From contig CALCCV010000481.1 in assembly GCA_937900305.1 (NCBI GenBank), positions 1 through 20,823 on the forward strand: DNA of 20,823 nucleotides. Direction: 5' to 3'. A program made the position numbers and the translations under genes. The notes beneath the pieces are model-generated. The model was not told the DNA's origin. It ran no database searches and saw only the letters and a list, made by a program, of their open reading frames with translations. The DNA is from an uncultured Pseudobdellovibrionaceae bacterium. GTDB taxonomy: Bacteria; Bdellovibrionota; Bdellovibrionia; Bdellovibrionales; Bdellovibrionaceae. This document shows, in pieces, positions 1-8,648 of the stretch; within the stretch, counting starts at the first letter, position 1, and each line of letters begins with the position of its first letter.

Positions 1-523
1 CCTTCAGATTGGCTTCGTAAAGAAGATTTTCGGCGGTGGTGTAGCGCAGGATGTAGTGATTGCGAACTTTCTGGAAATTTTCTACTTGTTGGGCATAGGT
101 GGTCATCAGATCCTTGTGAACCTTTTGAAGGGCGTTGTCTAAAACTGCCGAATGAATCAATTTGCGAAGGCGTTTTAGGTCGAATGGCTTTTCGAGAAAA
201 CCAAAGACATTGCTTTCAATGGCCTGGATCGCGTGGGCTTTTTGCGCATAACCAGTGATCAGAATGACCGACGAGTCGAGGCCGAGACCTCGTATTTTAT
301 CGATAAATTCCAACCCGTTGAGATGGGGCATCTTGAGGTCAGTGACGATGACCTGGGGTGGTTGCACGCCTGAAATTTCCAAAACATCGAGAACTTTTTG
401 ACCTGACTCAAAAGTCTCGACGGCGAAATCTCTTTTCAAGAAGTCGAGGTAGGTTTCCGCCAGATCGGCTTCATCGTCGACGATCCAAATTCTATCTAGT
501 CCCAATCCCGTGCCGATCTCCAT
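1..523 (-). CDS. Response regulator with N-terminal receiver domain (partial, C-terminus beyond left edge)
   Basis: The visible 174 residues begin at ATG 523 and run off the left edge, so the output domain is not seen. The receiver (REC) domain spans about residues 11-125. It has the acidic pocket D16-D17, the phospho-acceptor D62 in VTDLKMP, the switch threonine T90 in ITGYA and the conserved lysine K112 in EKPFD. These are all the residues a working receiver needs. After the domain comes a charged, probably helical stretch, which could be a linker or coiled coil. The start is supported by GGGAG nine bases upstream. The gene is divergent from the histidine kinase at 678, with about 154 bp between the starts, so the two are likely partners in one two-component system. 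Whether the missing part binds DNA, carries an enzyme or is an NtrC-type module cannot be told. Confidence 0.9.
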   Translation of the reverse strand, partial: MEIGTGLGLDRIWIVDDEADLAETYLDFLKRDFAVETFESGQKVLDVLEISGVQPPQVIVTDLKMPHLNGLEFIDKIRGLGLDSSVILITGYAQKAHAIQAIESNVFGFLEKPFDLKRLRKLIHSAVLDNALQKVHKDLMTTYAQQVENFQKVRNHYILRYTTAENLLYEANLK

Positions 524-592
524 AGTTCACAGCTCCCTCAGTCCGATCTCACTTCATATCCTGAAGGCAAGAACTTCCAAATTTAACTGTGG

Positions 593-608
593 GTTAATTT
601 TTGTTAAC
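593..608. promoter_or_regulatory. Inverted repeat between divergent response regulator and kinase
   Basis: GTTAA and TTAAC form a 5-bp inverted repeat with a 6-base T-rich centre, and another TTAAC lies just before it at 584-588. It sits in the AT-rich gap shared by the two divergent starts (523 minus, 678 plus), where a common operator or promoter would be expected. The pattern is short and may be chance. Confidence 0.25.
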
Positions 609-666
609 TCTTTGGACTTTTCGATTTCTTTCGCCGTCGTTAGAGCGATGATGAGAGGTCGAAATC

Positions 667-672
667 AGGGAG
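667..672 (+). promoter_or_regulatory. Ribosome binding site that sets the kinase start at 678
   Basis: AGGGAG lies five bases before ATG 678. The upstream in-frame candidates at 510, 648 and 651 have no comparable site. Confidence 0.7.
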
Positions 673-677
673 CAAGA

Positions 678-2306
678 ATGGCAAATGCGGCATCGGTCAA
701 TGAGGGGCGGCGGGTGGAAGAACTTCATTCTTACCAAATTCTGGACACTGCCTTCGATCGCTCTTACGACGAGCTCGTGGCACTTGTGGCTTCCCTCTGT
801 GGGGTTCCGATGGCAGCTATTTCGTTGATTGATGAACACCGCCAATGGTTCAAAGCTCAGGTTGGATTTCAAGTTCGTGAGACACCACGTGAAATTTCGT
901 TTTGCACTCACACCATTCGCCAGGATGGACTTTTTGTTTTAGAGGATGCCTCTTTGAACCCTGATTTTTCGAAAAACCTTCTCCTGGTGAATTCAAATTT
1001 AAGGTTTTACGCAGGCTATCCTCTGACGACTCCAAATGGACTGAACATCGGTTCGCTCTGCATTTTGGACTCTGTCCCTCGCCAGCTGACGGAAGTGATG
1101 GCGAAGACTTTACCGGTCATTGCCCGAACCGTCATGACTCAGTTGGAGCTTCATCGCAGCCACAATCGGCTTGCGGAGTCATTGCAAGTTCAAAACGGTC
1201 AGGAAAAAAAACTTCGGTCGGTGAACCAACAGCTCGAAACGCTCATCAATCATGTTCATCGAGGAATCATCGCCGAAAACGAAGATGGCCTGGTGGATTT
1301 CGCGAACGATCTTTTTTGTGAAATGTTCCAGCTCCGAAAGGGCGAGGTGATTGGCAACTCCGGGGCTGGTGTTTTGGAAAAATGCAGCCATTTTTTTTCT
1401 GCACCTTCGCGTCCCGAATCTCTTCTGGCTGGTGAACTTCGAAAACCGGTTCTTAACGAAGAGCTGATCTTGCGTGATGGGAGAGTTTTAGAGCGGGATC
1501 GAATTCCTTTGGAAATTTTGGGTTTCTACAACGGTCAGGTCTGGATTTTTCGTGACGTCAGTGAAAAACGAAGAATGCAGGCGGTGATAGAAGAACAGCA
1601 GCTGCGCATTGCAGAGACCGCCAAATTGACAGCCCTCGGTGAAATGGCCGGAGCTTTGGCCCATGAAATCAACAATCCCATGGCGATCATCCAGGGTCGC
1701 ATCGACCATTTGCTCGAACTCGCTCAGAGTTCGGAGCTCACCCGTGCCGAAGTGATCACCTATGCTGAAATCATTCGAGGAGTGGTCAAGAGAGTCACTA
1801 AGATTGTCAGTGGCCTGCGGTCGTTTTCACGCGACGGAGAGGGCGATCCACCGGAGTTCATTTTAGTCCAAGATTTGATTTTAGATACACTCGTATTTTG
1901 TCGCGAAAAATTTAAAAGCCATGGCGTCGAGCTCAAGGTCCATTCCATTGCCGACGACGTGCGGGTGCTGTGTTCGCAAGTTCATATTTCGCAAGTGTTG
2001 CTGAATTTATTGAATAACGCCTTCGATGCGGTTGAAAATCAATCTGTCAAGAAAGTAGAAGTTTCTGCCGTCGTGAGCAAAACACACGTCGAAATTTCAG
2101 TTGAAGACAATGGCCCCGGACTTTCTAAATCTGCTCAGGAGAAACTGTTTACTCCCTTTTTCACGACAAAAAAAGTCGGGCGCGGAACGGGCCTGGGGCT
2201 CTGCATTTCAAAACGGATTATGGACTTGCACTCTGGTCATCTTGACCTTGTCACCTCGCCGGGTCAGACGATTTTCACTCTCCGGTTGCCGTTGCGCTAT
2301 CAATAG
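678..2306 (+). CDS. GAF-PAS sensor histidine kinase
   Basis: This is a 542-residue soluble sensor kinase that would autophosphorylate and pass phosphate to a response regulator, most likely the divergent one at 523. Domains in order: GAF at about 28-160; PAS-like at about 185-295, ending in the typical WIFRDVSEKRR; HisKA at about 316-380 with phospho-acceptor H329 in ALAHEINNP; and HATPase_c at about 437-540. The ATPase domain has N-box residues N443 and N447, the G1 motif DNGPG from D477, the F-box FTPFF at 491-495 and the G2 motif GRGTGLG at 501-507. No transmembrane segment is visible, so it probably senses a cytoplasmic signal, for example a small ligand or redox state. Longer in-frame starts exist (510, 648, 651). 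ATG 678 is preferred because AGGGAG lies five bases before it, and the longer form would overlap the neighbouring regulator. The signal is unknown. Confidence 0.9.
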   Translation: MANAASVNEGRRVEELHSYQILDTAFDRSYDELVALVASLCGVPMAAISLIDEHRQWFKAQVGFQVRETPREISFCTHTIRQDGLFVLEDASLNPDFSKNLLLVNSNLRFYAGYPLTTPNGLNIGSLCILDSVPRQLTEVMAKTLPVIARTVMTQLELHRSHNRLAESLQVQNGQEKKLRSVNQQLETLINHVHRGIIAENEDGLVDFANDLFCEMFQLRKGEVIGNSGAGVLEKCSHFFSAPSRPESLLAGELRKPVLNEELILRDGRVLERDRIPLEILGFYNGQVWIFRDVSEKRRMQAVIEEQQLRIAETAKLTALGEMAGALAHEINNPMAIIQGRIDHLLELAQSSELTRAEVITYAEIIRGVVKRVTKIVSGLRSFSRDGEGDPPEFILVQDLILDTLVFCREKFKSHGVELKVHSIADDVRVLCSQVHISQVLLNLLNNAFDAVENQSVKKVEVSAVVSKTHVEISVEDNGPGLSKSAQEKLFTPFFTTKKVGRGTGLGLCISKRIMDLHSGHLDLVTSPGQTIFTLRLPLRYQ

Positions 2307-2360
2307 TGGCGGCAATGAAGAGGCGCAAGGAATGGACCTAGGGAATGAGCCTAAGGAAGA

Positions 2361-3449
2361 ATGAGGAGCGTCTTGCCCAAATCGGTTCCGTTCAGCTATA
2401 AAGACGGCGATGCGCTCGACGAGATGGAGAGTCATTTGAAAAAAATATCGCCGGTGATTTTAGGACGGGGTCGAGCTGGTCTCGCCATTGCAAAAAGTTT
2501 TGCGAACCTCAAGTTGCTACATCCGGAATGGCCGTTGGCAGATGTGCAATGGCTCAAAAGGGATTTGCCCCTCGCCGATCAGCTGAGGGTCTTTGAAAAT
2601 CCTCTCCTCGCGATTGCAAATCCTCCTGGCTTGCATGCCTCCTCAATTCTCGAAGCTCACAAGGCCGGCTGCATCGGCATTCTTTGTGAGAAGCCAGCTT
2701 GTGTAAGCGAACATGAAATCAAAGCCCTGCGAGAAGTCAAAACTCCCACAGCCGTTTTTCACGTTTATCGTCAGATGTGGGGACCCCAGACTCTGCGCAA
2801 AAAAATCAGCGAAAACTTTTTTGGCGAAATTATTTCGGTGGAAGGTCGTTGTTGGCAATCGTCGACAGCGGCTCGGGCTTTACAGCTGAGGAAAGGTGAG
2901 GGCGCAGACATTCAAAGTTGGAAGAATGACCTTCGGCTTTCGGGGGCGGTGGATGTCTATTTGGATTTAGCGACGCACTGGTTGGATCTCGCGAGTTTCT
3001 TGCATGGGTCTTCGCCGACCGAGATTCGCGGCTGGCGTTCGTACGTGAATGCGGAGACGCCGCATCGAGATTCCCACGTTCAGGTGATGGTCAATTTTCC
3101 GCGTGGGCAAAGGGCTTTTGGTTCGATTTCTAAAACGGTCCACGGGACGGGCAATGATTTTGAAATTCATATTTTAGGTTCTCTGCGAAGTGCGACCTGG
3201 AGGTTTCACGAACCAGATGTTCTGCACATAGGTGAAGGCCGAGAACGAACAACCTGGACTCGAAACACCAATGACCTAGGATCTCAACAGCCCGCCTTCC
3301 ACGCCACCGGTTGGCTGGAGGGGTATATTGAAATACTAAGGCAAATGATACTTAAAATTGAAAATCCAAAGCAGCAAGAAAAATACCCAACGCTGACAGA
3401 ACAATTGGATCTGTTGCAAGCCATGACTCAGACAAAATGGCAGGACTAG
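2361..3449 (+). CDS. Gfo/Idh/MocA family NAD(P)-dependent oxidoreductase
   Basis: This 362-residue protein belongs by motif to the Gfo/Idh/MocA family, whose members usually oxidise or reduce sugars or related polyols with NAD(P). The N-terminal Rossmann fold has the dinucleotide motif GRGRAG at 35-40. The family's EKP signature is at 110-112, with the lysine usually taking part in catalysis. The third signature, Asp-x3-His-x2-Asp, appears as D202, H206 and D209. Length fits the family. The first 25 residues before the Rossmann strand are an unusual extension, so a start at M22 (2424) is possible. ATG 2361 is chosen because AAGGA lies just upstream, although the spacing is only 3 bases. The gene follows the kinase by about 54 bp and converges on the minus-strand gene ending at 3484. 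The substrate cannot be predicted. Confidence 0.85.
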   Translation: MRSVLPKSVPFSYKDGDALDEMESHLKKISPVILGRGRAGLAIAKSFANLKLLHPEWPLADVQWLKRDLPLADQLRVFENPLLAIANPPGLHASSILEAHKAGCIGILCEKPACVSEHEIKALREVKTPTAVFHVYRQMWGPQTLRKKISENFFGEIISVEGRCWQSSTAARALQLRKGEGADIQSWKNDLRLSGAVDVYLDLATHWLDLASFLHGSSPTEIRGWRSYVNAETPHRDSHVQVMVNFPRGQRAFGSISKTVHGTGNDFEIHILGSLRSATWRFHEPDVLHIGEGRERTTWTRNTNDLGSQQPAFHATGWLEGYIEILRQMILKIENPKQQEKYPTLTEQLDLLQAMTQTKWQD

Positions 3450-3483
3450 GGCGCTTTTGACAACACTTGTCCCGTAAGAAGTT

Positions 3484-5127
3484 CTAGAGCAGCACTCCCA
3501 GGCTCAGCTCACCTTCCGTCTCTGATTCGGTCGTACTGACTCCCAACGCAGACGTTTTGGCCGTAGTGTAGTTTGCACCGATACCGATGTGCCAGCGATC
3601 AGACCATTGTTTTTTGAGGCTGAATTGCGCTTGGGTGATAGGGCCGTAGTCGATGAGCTCATAGGATTTTGGCATCCAATAATTCAGGCCAATTTCGAAG
3701 TGAGTGACATATTTTTGCCAACTCTCCGGAGCTCGGTACCAGCCAAGATATGAGGCGCCAGTGTGGAGTTGCGAAGCCTGGAGCACTTTGACATTGATGG
3801 AATTGACACCGAGGCCGATGTAGTGGCCCGTCTCTTGGAAAATAAATCCACGGGGAAATCGTAAGTAATAAATACCTTTGATTTGGCTAGCGTCTGCATT
3901 CGTCGAATAGGCAAGGTGGAGCATCGAACGCAGATACTCCCAATCGCCGAGCCATGAGTTCCAACTCCAAAACAACTCAAGAGAGTTCCGAAGTTTTTTT
4001 CCTTGAGCCACTTGGGCCTCGACGAGAAGTTGACGAGCCCGTTCTAAATCCATGGTCAGGCGGGCTTTGGCATCGACAGGGTCGGTGACATTCAAAGATC
4101 GGGTGCTTATTTTTTCGACGGGTATGGGAGGCCAGCTCCATTGCCACTCGCCGTCACGAAGATCTGCGGAAGATCCTTTTTGAAGTGGAGCTAGTTTCAA
4201 GTTTTGAGAGGATTTAAAAACAACCGTAGGTCTTTGCGAATAGGTTTTTGCCAAAGGTGGGTGTAAAATTTTGGGTCTGAGCGCAGGATCCGGCAAAGTT
4301 TCGGATTTCAAAAATAAATCGACGATAAGACCGAGTCCCGCCGACGACTGAAATATGACCTGCGGATTTTTTCGGGGCACGCGAGTGAGCCATTTGCCAT
4401 TTGAAAGAAGTTCGCTAGGGGGCGAGAACGTCGGAGAGTTAGTGATGAGTCGAAAGAGATCTTGGTCGCGACTCTGGGTGATTTCGAGTGTGTCGAGATC
4501 TTGTTTGCCAATCTCGAATTGAATGTGCATCGGGCCCGATTGCGCGGCAATGAGGGCCATATCGGCGGTGTTGTCGAGCACGAGTTCGCCGAGTTCGGGG
4601 CTTTGGTCGCCATTGATAAAGATCTTTGGCGTCGTGTCCGTTTTTGAAAGGTCAAATCGCCTTAAGCAATAAGACCACCGAGAGCCCTCTTTCATGGTGC
4701 CGAGACAAACTGAATAAAAGTTATTGGATTTGAACCACTCTTCCTCTTCGTTTGTCAGTGGGATCAAAAGGTCGGTGGATTGACTGCGATCTTTTTCGGA
4801 GATTCCCAGTTGCCGGGTGAACAGTCGTTCTCCTTGAGGCGTTAGAACCCAAAATTTTTCGGCCCGATGGCCTGGCGCTGGCTGGCACCACGTGAATTCA
4901 CTTTTGGCGACACGAAACTCGCACGGCATTTTGAGTGGCCATTCCTGCTTTGAAAGCAGAAGCTGCGAGTCTTTGATTTGATAGCTCACTTTTTGCGGCA
5001 GAACTTGAATCAAACTTTTATGGGGCTCCAGAAAAAATTCGGGAGTTTGTGAACTTGAACCTGTTTGAGCCAGAGCCAATGGGGCTAGCTGCAAAAAAAT
5101 AAAAAGATGGAGTTTTAAGACACTCAT
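3484..5127 (-). CDS. Exported protein of unknown function with probable C-terminal outer-membrane barrel
   Basis: I do not recognise this 547-residue protein. Residues 1-20 form a Sec signal peptide (hydrophobic core, cleavage after LALA before QTGSS), so it leaves the cytoplasm. The middle part is beta-rich with several Trp-containing strands and reads like extracytoplasmic domains. The last 150-170 residues alternate polar and hydrophobic or aromatic residues, with repeated Gly/Tyr (for example IGLGVN, LGWYRAP, IGIGANY), and end in ELSLGVLL. This pattern suggests a small outer-membrane beta-barrel. Start ATG 5127 overlaps the stop of the upstream P-loop gene in an ATGA, so translation is probably coupled and this is the last gene of a three-gene operon. 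It converges on the oxidoreductase gene with a 34-bp gap. Barrel topology is an inference from residue pattern only. Confidence 0.7.
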   Translation of the reverse strand: MSVLKLHLFIFLQLAPLALAQTGSSSQTPEFFLEPHKSLIQVLPQKVSYQIKDSQLLLSKQEWPLKMPCEFRVAKSEFTWCQPAPGHRAEKFWVLTPQGERLFTRQLGISEKDRSQSTDLLIPLTNEEEEWFKSNNFYSVCLGTMKEGSRWSYCLRRFDLSKTDTTPKIFINGDQSPELGELVLDNTADMALIAAQSGPMHIQFEIGKQDLDTLEITQSRDQDLFRLITNSPTFSPPSELLSNGKWLTRVPRKNPQVIFQSSAGLGLIVDLFLKSETLPDPALRPKILHPPLAKTYSQRPTVVFKSSQNLKLAPLQKGSSADLRDGEWQWSWPPIPVEKISTRSLNVTDPVDAKARLTMDLERARQLLVEAQVAQGKKLRNSLELFWSWNSWLGDWEYLRSMLHLAYSTNADASQIKGIYYLRFPRGFIFQETGHYIGLGVNSINVKVLQASQLHTGASYLGWYRAPESWQKYVTHFEIGLNYWMPKSYELIDYGPITQAQFSLKKQWSDRWHIGIGANYTTAKTSALGVSTTESETEGELSLGVLL

Positions 5128-5744
5128 CGCGCCGCCAGGGATGTGCTTGTGGTCAGCTTTTGAACACTGGCGGTGTCTTCACCTCGCTGGATAGCGTCGA
5201 CCACAGAGGTGGCGAGGGTCATCTTCGTTAGAAAATCAGTTTGTCCTGGAATAATGATGCGCCGAGGATGATTTCGCCAGGCTTCTTTCACGCGCTGATT
5301 GAGTGTCACAGCTTCTGAAAAAGATTCTGTGCGAATCGGATTTGTTTCGTCGTAATCTCCCATGGGAGCCGTGTCGAGGTGAATCACCCAATGATAGCGA
5401 TCTAATTCATGCTGCGCGGTGGTCCCCATCGTTTCAAAAAAATTTTCCTCCGAAGAGGGCCAGTAGGCCACGGAGTCCAGGGATCCGCGATCACAAATCA
5501 TCAATGGTCGTAAACGGCTGACGCGATAAAATTCTTCTAGATTCAGCTGCACATGGTAAATCGTGGTTTGAACACAAATCCTCGCCTCAGGAGTTTTCCC
5601 GCGCGGAAAGCCACCGCGATACAAAATCGAAGCGGCTTCGGGAACAATCGTAATGTCCTTGGCGAATTCGCGTTTCAAGGATTCAAGCAGGGTGGTCTTG
5701 CCGCCTGATGGGCCACCTGTGACTGTGATCTTTGTGCACTTCAT
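5124..5744 (-). CDS. P-loop NTPase, AAA_28 / TTD14-like nucleotide-binding protein
   Basis: This is a 206-residue protein with a complete Walker A loop near the N-terminus (TGGPSGGKTT, lysine K16). PEAA follows at about 35-38, then a DRG motif at 85-87. A C-terminal segment has the pattern R-x-E...A...W-x-x-HP (R138, W156, H159-P160). This arrangement matches the AAA_28 group of small P-loop proteins, which includes the TTD14-type GTP/phosphoinositide-binding proteins and kinase-like NTPases; no bacterial function is firmly established to my knowledge. A longer reading frame would start at a TTG (5780) inside the upstream phospholipase gene. ATG 5744 is preferred because it lies 7 bases after that gene's stop and puts the P-loop at the usual distance from the N-terminus. 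Its stop overlaps the next start by 4 bp. It lies in an operon with a PLD enzyme and an exported protein, which hints at a lipid- or envelope-related role. Confidence 0.75.
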   Translation of the reverse strand: MKCTKITVTGGPSGGKTTLLESLKREFAKDITIVPEAASILYRGGFPRGKTPEARICVQTTIYHVQLNLEEFYRVSRLRPLMICDRGSLDSVAYWPSSEENFFETMGTTAQHELDRYHWVIHLDTAPMGDYDETNPIRTESFSEAVTLNQRVKEAWRNHPRRIIIPGQTDFLTKMTLATSVVDAIQRGEDTASVQKLTTSTSLAAR

Positions 5745-5751
5745 CTTTCCA

Positions 5752-6957
5752 TCATAAGAAGTAACGCAGGCGGAAGGCAAGAGATGAGAGCATTAACAAT
5801 AAAAATCGCTCAAGGCCCCGAGCTGGCAAATGCCAAGGCTTCGTGCGCATTCGATCGTTCACCCACTCCTCGTGAATTCTTTCGATGGCTGCGGGCTCAT
5901 CGTCAGCAGAAAAAACAACCTCGATTTCAAGATCATGCAGCAAAGAGCGATGGTTGAAATTAAAGGAGCCAAGCTTTGCCCAATCATCAATCAAAAGATA
6001 CTTAGAGTGAAGAATCCGACCTTGATATTCCAAAACTTGAACGCCCCGTTTGCAAAGGTTGTGCAGCATTCCCAAGCTAGCCAGTTTGACAATCGGCACG
6101 TCGGATAAGCCAGGAATTAGAATTTGAACATCAAGGCCCCGGCGGACGGCTTTGGTCAACGATCTCAGGATGCGACGTTTGGGCAAAAAGTAGGGACTGA
6201 CGATATAGATGCGATGAGTGGCCTTGTGAATTTTCATCGCCACTTCTCGATAGTTCATGACCCGCGAACGGCGAGCGTTGTAAATGCGGAAAACACTTCC
6301 AGGCAACCGATAGAAACGGTCCCACCGACGGAATTTCTTTTTTTGCCAAATCCAATCGAAATGCAATCGCGCCAATCTCAAAACAGCAAGCCGGCGCACC
6401 TCTAGTTTGACAGCAAAGTCCTTCCAGGCCTTTTCTTTATTGAGAAATTCACTGTGCACATGAGTCCAGTTTTGGCTGCCGATAAAGAGGAATTGGTTGT
6501 CGACGAGTAAAGTTTTTTTGTGATCGCGGCGGTTGTAGCGGCCAAGGACAAAGGAAACGGGAGCTTTAAAATTCCAGTTCTCTTTGTGAAAGAGTTCACG
6601 CAGCTTGGGAACCGGTTGATAGATCAAAAATGGGATCTTGCGTTTGAGAAATTCTTGTTCGAGAACATCTTGGTCATTAAGGCTGCCGATGCCATCGAGG
6701 ATCACCCGGACTGCCACACCACGAGTGACGGCTTGACCCAATTCGCTGAGCAAAATTTCTGTCAGGGCATCCCAAGTCAATATATAAACTTCGAGGTCAA
6801 CGCTGTGTTCAGCTCGGCGAACAGAGTCAATAGCCGAGGTAAAAAACTCATGACTTTGGGAAAAAAACAAAACTTCGCGCCACGGTGACAACACATTCGG
6901 TGAAAGATTTTTTTTTGCAGAAAGGTCCTGATCATTCATGATGCGTTGCTCGCCCAT
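5752..6957 (-). CDS. Phospholipase D superfamily protein, cardiolipin synthase-like (ClsB type)
   Basis: This 401-residue protein has two complete HKD motifs. The first has H146, K148, D153 and the following GSQN at 160-163. The second has H317, K319, D324 and the following GSFN at 330-333. The paired motifs are the active site of PLD-family phosphatidyltransferases, which in bacteria often condense phosphatidylglycerol (ClsA/ClsC) or PG and PE to make cardiolipin. There are no N-terminal membrane helices and the length is near 400, which resembles ClsB rather than the membrane-anchored ClsA. A basic, hydrophobic C-terminus could touch the membrane. The start is uncertain: ATG 6957 and ATG 6939 are in frame and neither has a strong SD. 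It heads a minus-strand operon with the P-loop gene and is divergent from the gene at 6994. A phosphodiesterase or nuclease role remains possible. Confidence 0.82.
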   Translation of the reverse strand: MGEQRIMNDQDLSAKKNLSPNVLSPWREVLFFSQSHEFFTSAIDSVRRAEHSVDLEVYILTWDALTEILLSELGQAVTRGVAVRVILDGIGSLNDQDVLEQEFLKRKIPFLIYQPVPKLRELFHKENWNFKAPVSFVLGRYNRRDHKKTLLVDNQFLFIGSQNWTHVHSEFLNKEKAWKDFAVKLEVRRLAVLRLARLHFDWIWQKKKFRRWDRFYRLPGSVFRIYNARRSRVMNYREVAMKIHKATHRIYIVSPYFLPKRRILRSLTKAVRRGLDVQILIPGLSDVPIVKLASLGMLHNLCKRGVQVLEYQGRILHSKYLLIDDWAKLGSFNFNHRSLLHDLEIEVVFSADDEPAAIERIHEEWVNDRMRTKPWHLPARGLERFLLLMLSSLAFRLRYFL

Positions 6958-6993
6958 CGACAGTGCGTCTATTCGTCCCTGACAATCGAGACT

Positions 6994-7698
6994 ATGAGAG
7001 CTTTGTCACGCAGGCAAGTGATGGTTGTTTTGTTCGCGTTATCCATTTTTACGGGTTGGCCAGCGTCGAGTGCGCAAGCCAAGGTCGCCTATTTTGGTCA
7101 CCGAGGAACCCAGCACTTCCAGTCGCAAGTGAAGCCCCTCTTCAGCGCGCACTCAAAATGCTCCCAATGCGCGGTCGAAGACTTCTCTGCCTTTGACGAA
7201 AAGTCTTTTACAGAGCAGTCGACCTCTCAGCGAGAGATCAATTTGCTGGCGAAGATGAAGACCGTGGGTAGCGGATTTGACGTGGTTTATTTTGATTTCA
7301 ATCTGCGCAATTCAGAGGGGCTCAATCCTCATCGCGAACTCCTTCAATCCTGGTTTAAGAGCGGCAAAATTCTCATCGCCAATGCCGGAGTCGCCGGTGA
7401 AAATGAACCAACTTTGCCATTGAGCCGAACATTTTTAGGTTCCGTGAAGGGTGTCATTTTGTTGGGTGAGCTGATGGAGCGAGATCGTCTTTTGACACGG
7501 TCATTCTACGGCCCTGAAATGCTAACGGCTTTGCGTCCCAGCAAAGAACAGCTCAGGCAGGGAGTGATGCCCTGGATTTTTGCAAGCACCATGACCGGCG
7601 TTGCCCAAAAGAAATCCAATGAGACTTGGGTTTCAGAATTCGAAAACAAAAAACGCGGCACTCGCAAGCTGTGGCTTGATCTCGATGATCTTCTTTAG
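6994..7698 (+). CDS. Exported protein of unknown function
   Basis: I do not recognise this 234-residue protein. ATG 6994 is chosen because it gives a classical signal peptide: a basic start (MRALSRRQ), a hydrophobic core and cleavage after SSAQA at residue 29. A longer frame from 6946 would bury this signal. The mature part has alternating predicted strands and helices (VAYFGHRG, FDVVYFDFNLR, GKILIANAGVAG, VKGVILLGE), a pattern seen in Rossmann-like or subtilisin-like alpha/beta folds. However, I see no catalytic triad or nucleotide motif. Two cysteines at the start of the mature part (CSQC) could form a disulfide or bind metal. It is divergent from the PLD operon, with only 36 bp between the starts as annotated, and is followed by a stem-loop terminator at 7724. 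Confidence 0.7.
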   Translation: MRALSRRQVMVVLFALSIFTGWPASSAQAKVAYFGHRGTQHFQSQVKPLFSAHSKCSQCAVEDFSAFDEKSFTEQSTSQREINLLAKMKTVGSGFDVVYFDFNLRNSEGLNPHRELLQSWFKSGKILIANAGVAGENEPTLPLSRTFLGSVKGVILLGELMERDRLLTRSFYGPEMLTALRPSKEQLRQGVMPWIFASTMTGVAQKKSNETWVSEFENKKRGTRKLWLDLDDLL

Positions 7699-7723
7699 AA
7701 GCCCTCTTTAGAGTTTCTTTAGG

Positions 7724-7754
7724 ATCTCATTAAATTTCAATGAGATTTGGTTTA
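7724..7754 (+). terminator. Stem-loop terminator after the exported-protein gene
   Basis: ATCTCATT (7724-7731) and AATGAGAT (7739-7746) form a perfect 8-bp stem with a 7-base loop, followed by TTGGTTT. It lies 26 bp after the stop of the plus-strand gene and just before the end of the convergent gene at 7752. The U-tract is imperfect and the stem is AT-rich, so efficiency is uncertain. Confidence 0.55.
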
Positions 7755-8648
7755 ACGACTTGGAAAAATCACGATGCGTTCCCACTCCGACGACGGGATG
7801 AGTTTTCGCAGACGCTGGTAGAGGTTTTCGAGGCCGCCGCCTCCGTAGCGACTGGAGAGATGGATCAGAAGTATCTTTTCGCTCTCGATGTTTTTGAGTT
7901 CTGGCAGAAGCTCGAAAAGGTGTGTGTGACCCCATTTGCGCGCGTGTTCGACGGATTTAACGTCGTCAATGTAAGTGCTTTCCATACATAAAACACGAGA
8001 GCGCCGAACCCAATCTCGCGAATACAAAAATTCAATCTGTGTATCACCAGTGAAACTAAATGCCGGAACTTGCGTGATATCATCAATCTCTTGGCCCTCG
8101 GCCTTCAGATGTGCCAGCGAAGAGGGATCGCGACCGATGAATTCCGCTTTGAGTTTCTTTTTCTGTTCAAAGACGGTGTAGCCCAGAGAAGGAATTCGGT
8201 GGACCGTCGGGAAAGCTTTCACGAAATGACCTTTGTTCAAAAAAATCTCTCGATCGGGTTTCATCGCATGAAGTTCATAGGAGTATTGGTGATCTTCAAT
8301 CTTTTGCCACAACGCTAAAATCTCTTCCATCGGCCCGACCAAGTCCGTTGGCATATAAACTTGAGCGGGGCCATGCGAATTCATATTTTTTTGAGAAATT
8401 AAATATGGCAAACCGCCGGCGTGATCTTGATGGCCATGAGAGAGAAAGTAATGATTGTATTTAAATGAAAATGGCAGGGCTTGAGCCACATCAAAACAAA
8501 CGCTCAACTGGGGCAAGCCAATGGCGGTGCGAACTCCTGATAAACTCAAACCTTCAAATTGCAGGCCGGCCAGCGGAAAGTTGGCCCACTCGAGTCCCGC
8601 TTTCCTGACTTGCAATGGATCGAGAGAGAGCGATGTCGGGCCGCTCAT
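7752..8648 (-). CDS. RNase Z-like metallo-beta-lactamase-fold hydrolase
   Basis: This is a 298-residue zinc-dependent hydrolase of the metallo-beta-lactamase fold. The signature HxHxDH is complete (H71, H73, D75, H76, in SHGHQDHAGG). Further ligand candidates are H150, D202 (FTGDT) and a late H263 in IHLSSRY, which resembles the His-x-Ser-x-Arg-Tyr type ending of tRNase Z proteins. H241 and H243 (GHTH) add a second His pair seen in the same group. The overall plan fits the RNase Z/ElaC branch, which matures tRNA 3' ends, but divergent members have other or unknown substrates. ATG 8648 is chosen over a longer frame from 8738 because it overlaps the stop of the upstream reductase gene in an ATGA and has no separate SD, the usual sign of coupled translation. 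It ends 54 bp from the convergent exported-protein gene. Confidence 0.82.
   Translation of the reverse strand: MSGPTSLSLDPLQVRKAGLEWANFPLAGLQFEGLSLSGVRTAIGLPQLSVCFDVAQALPFSFKYNHYFLSHGHQDHAGGLPYLISQKNMNSHGPAQVYMPTDLVGPMEEILALWQKIEDHQYSYELHAMKPDREIFLNKGHFVKAFPTVHRIPSLGYTVFEQKKKLKAEFIGRDPSSLAHLKAEGQEIDDITQVPAFSFTGDTQIEFLYSRDWVRRSRVLCMESTYIDDVKSVEHARKWGHTHLFELLPELKNIESEKILLIHLSSRYGGGGLENLYQRLRKLIPSSEWERIVIFPSR

Noticed and set aside
2101..2364. 87-codon plus-strand frame overlapping the kinase C-terminus and ending at the oxidoreductase start
   Set aside because: It runs through the kinase ATPase domain in another frame. Its end overlaps the next start as ATGA, but the overlap looks accidental.
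3459..3471. Small hairpin GACAA-CAC-TTGTC between two convergent gene ends
   Set aside because: The stem is only 5 bp with a 3-base loop and no T-run on either strand, too weak to call a terminator.
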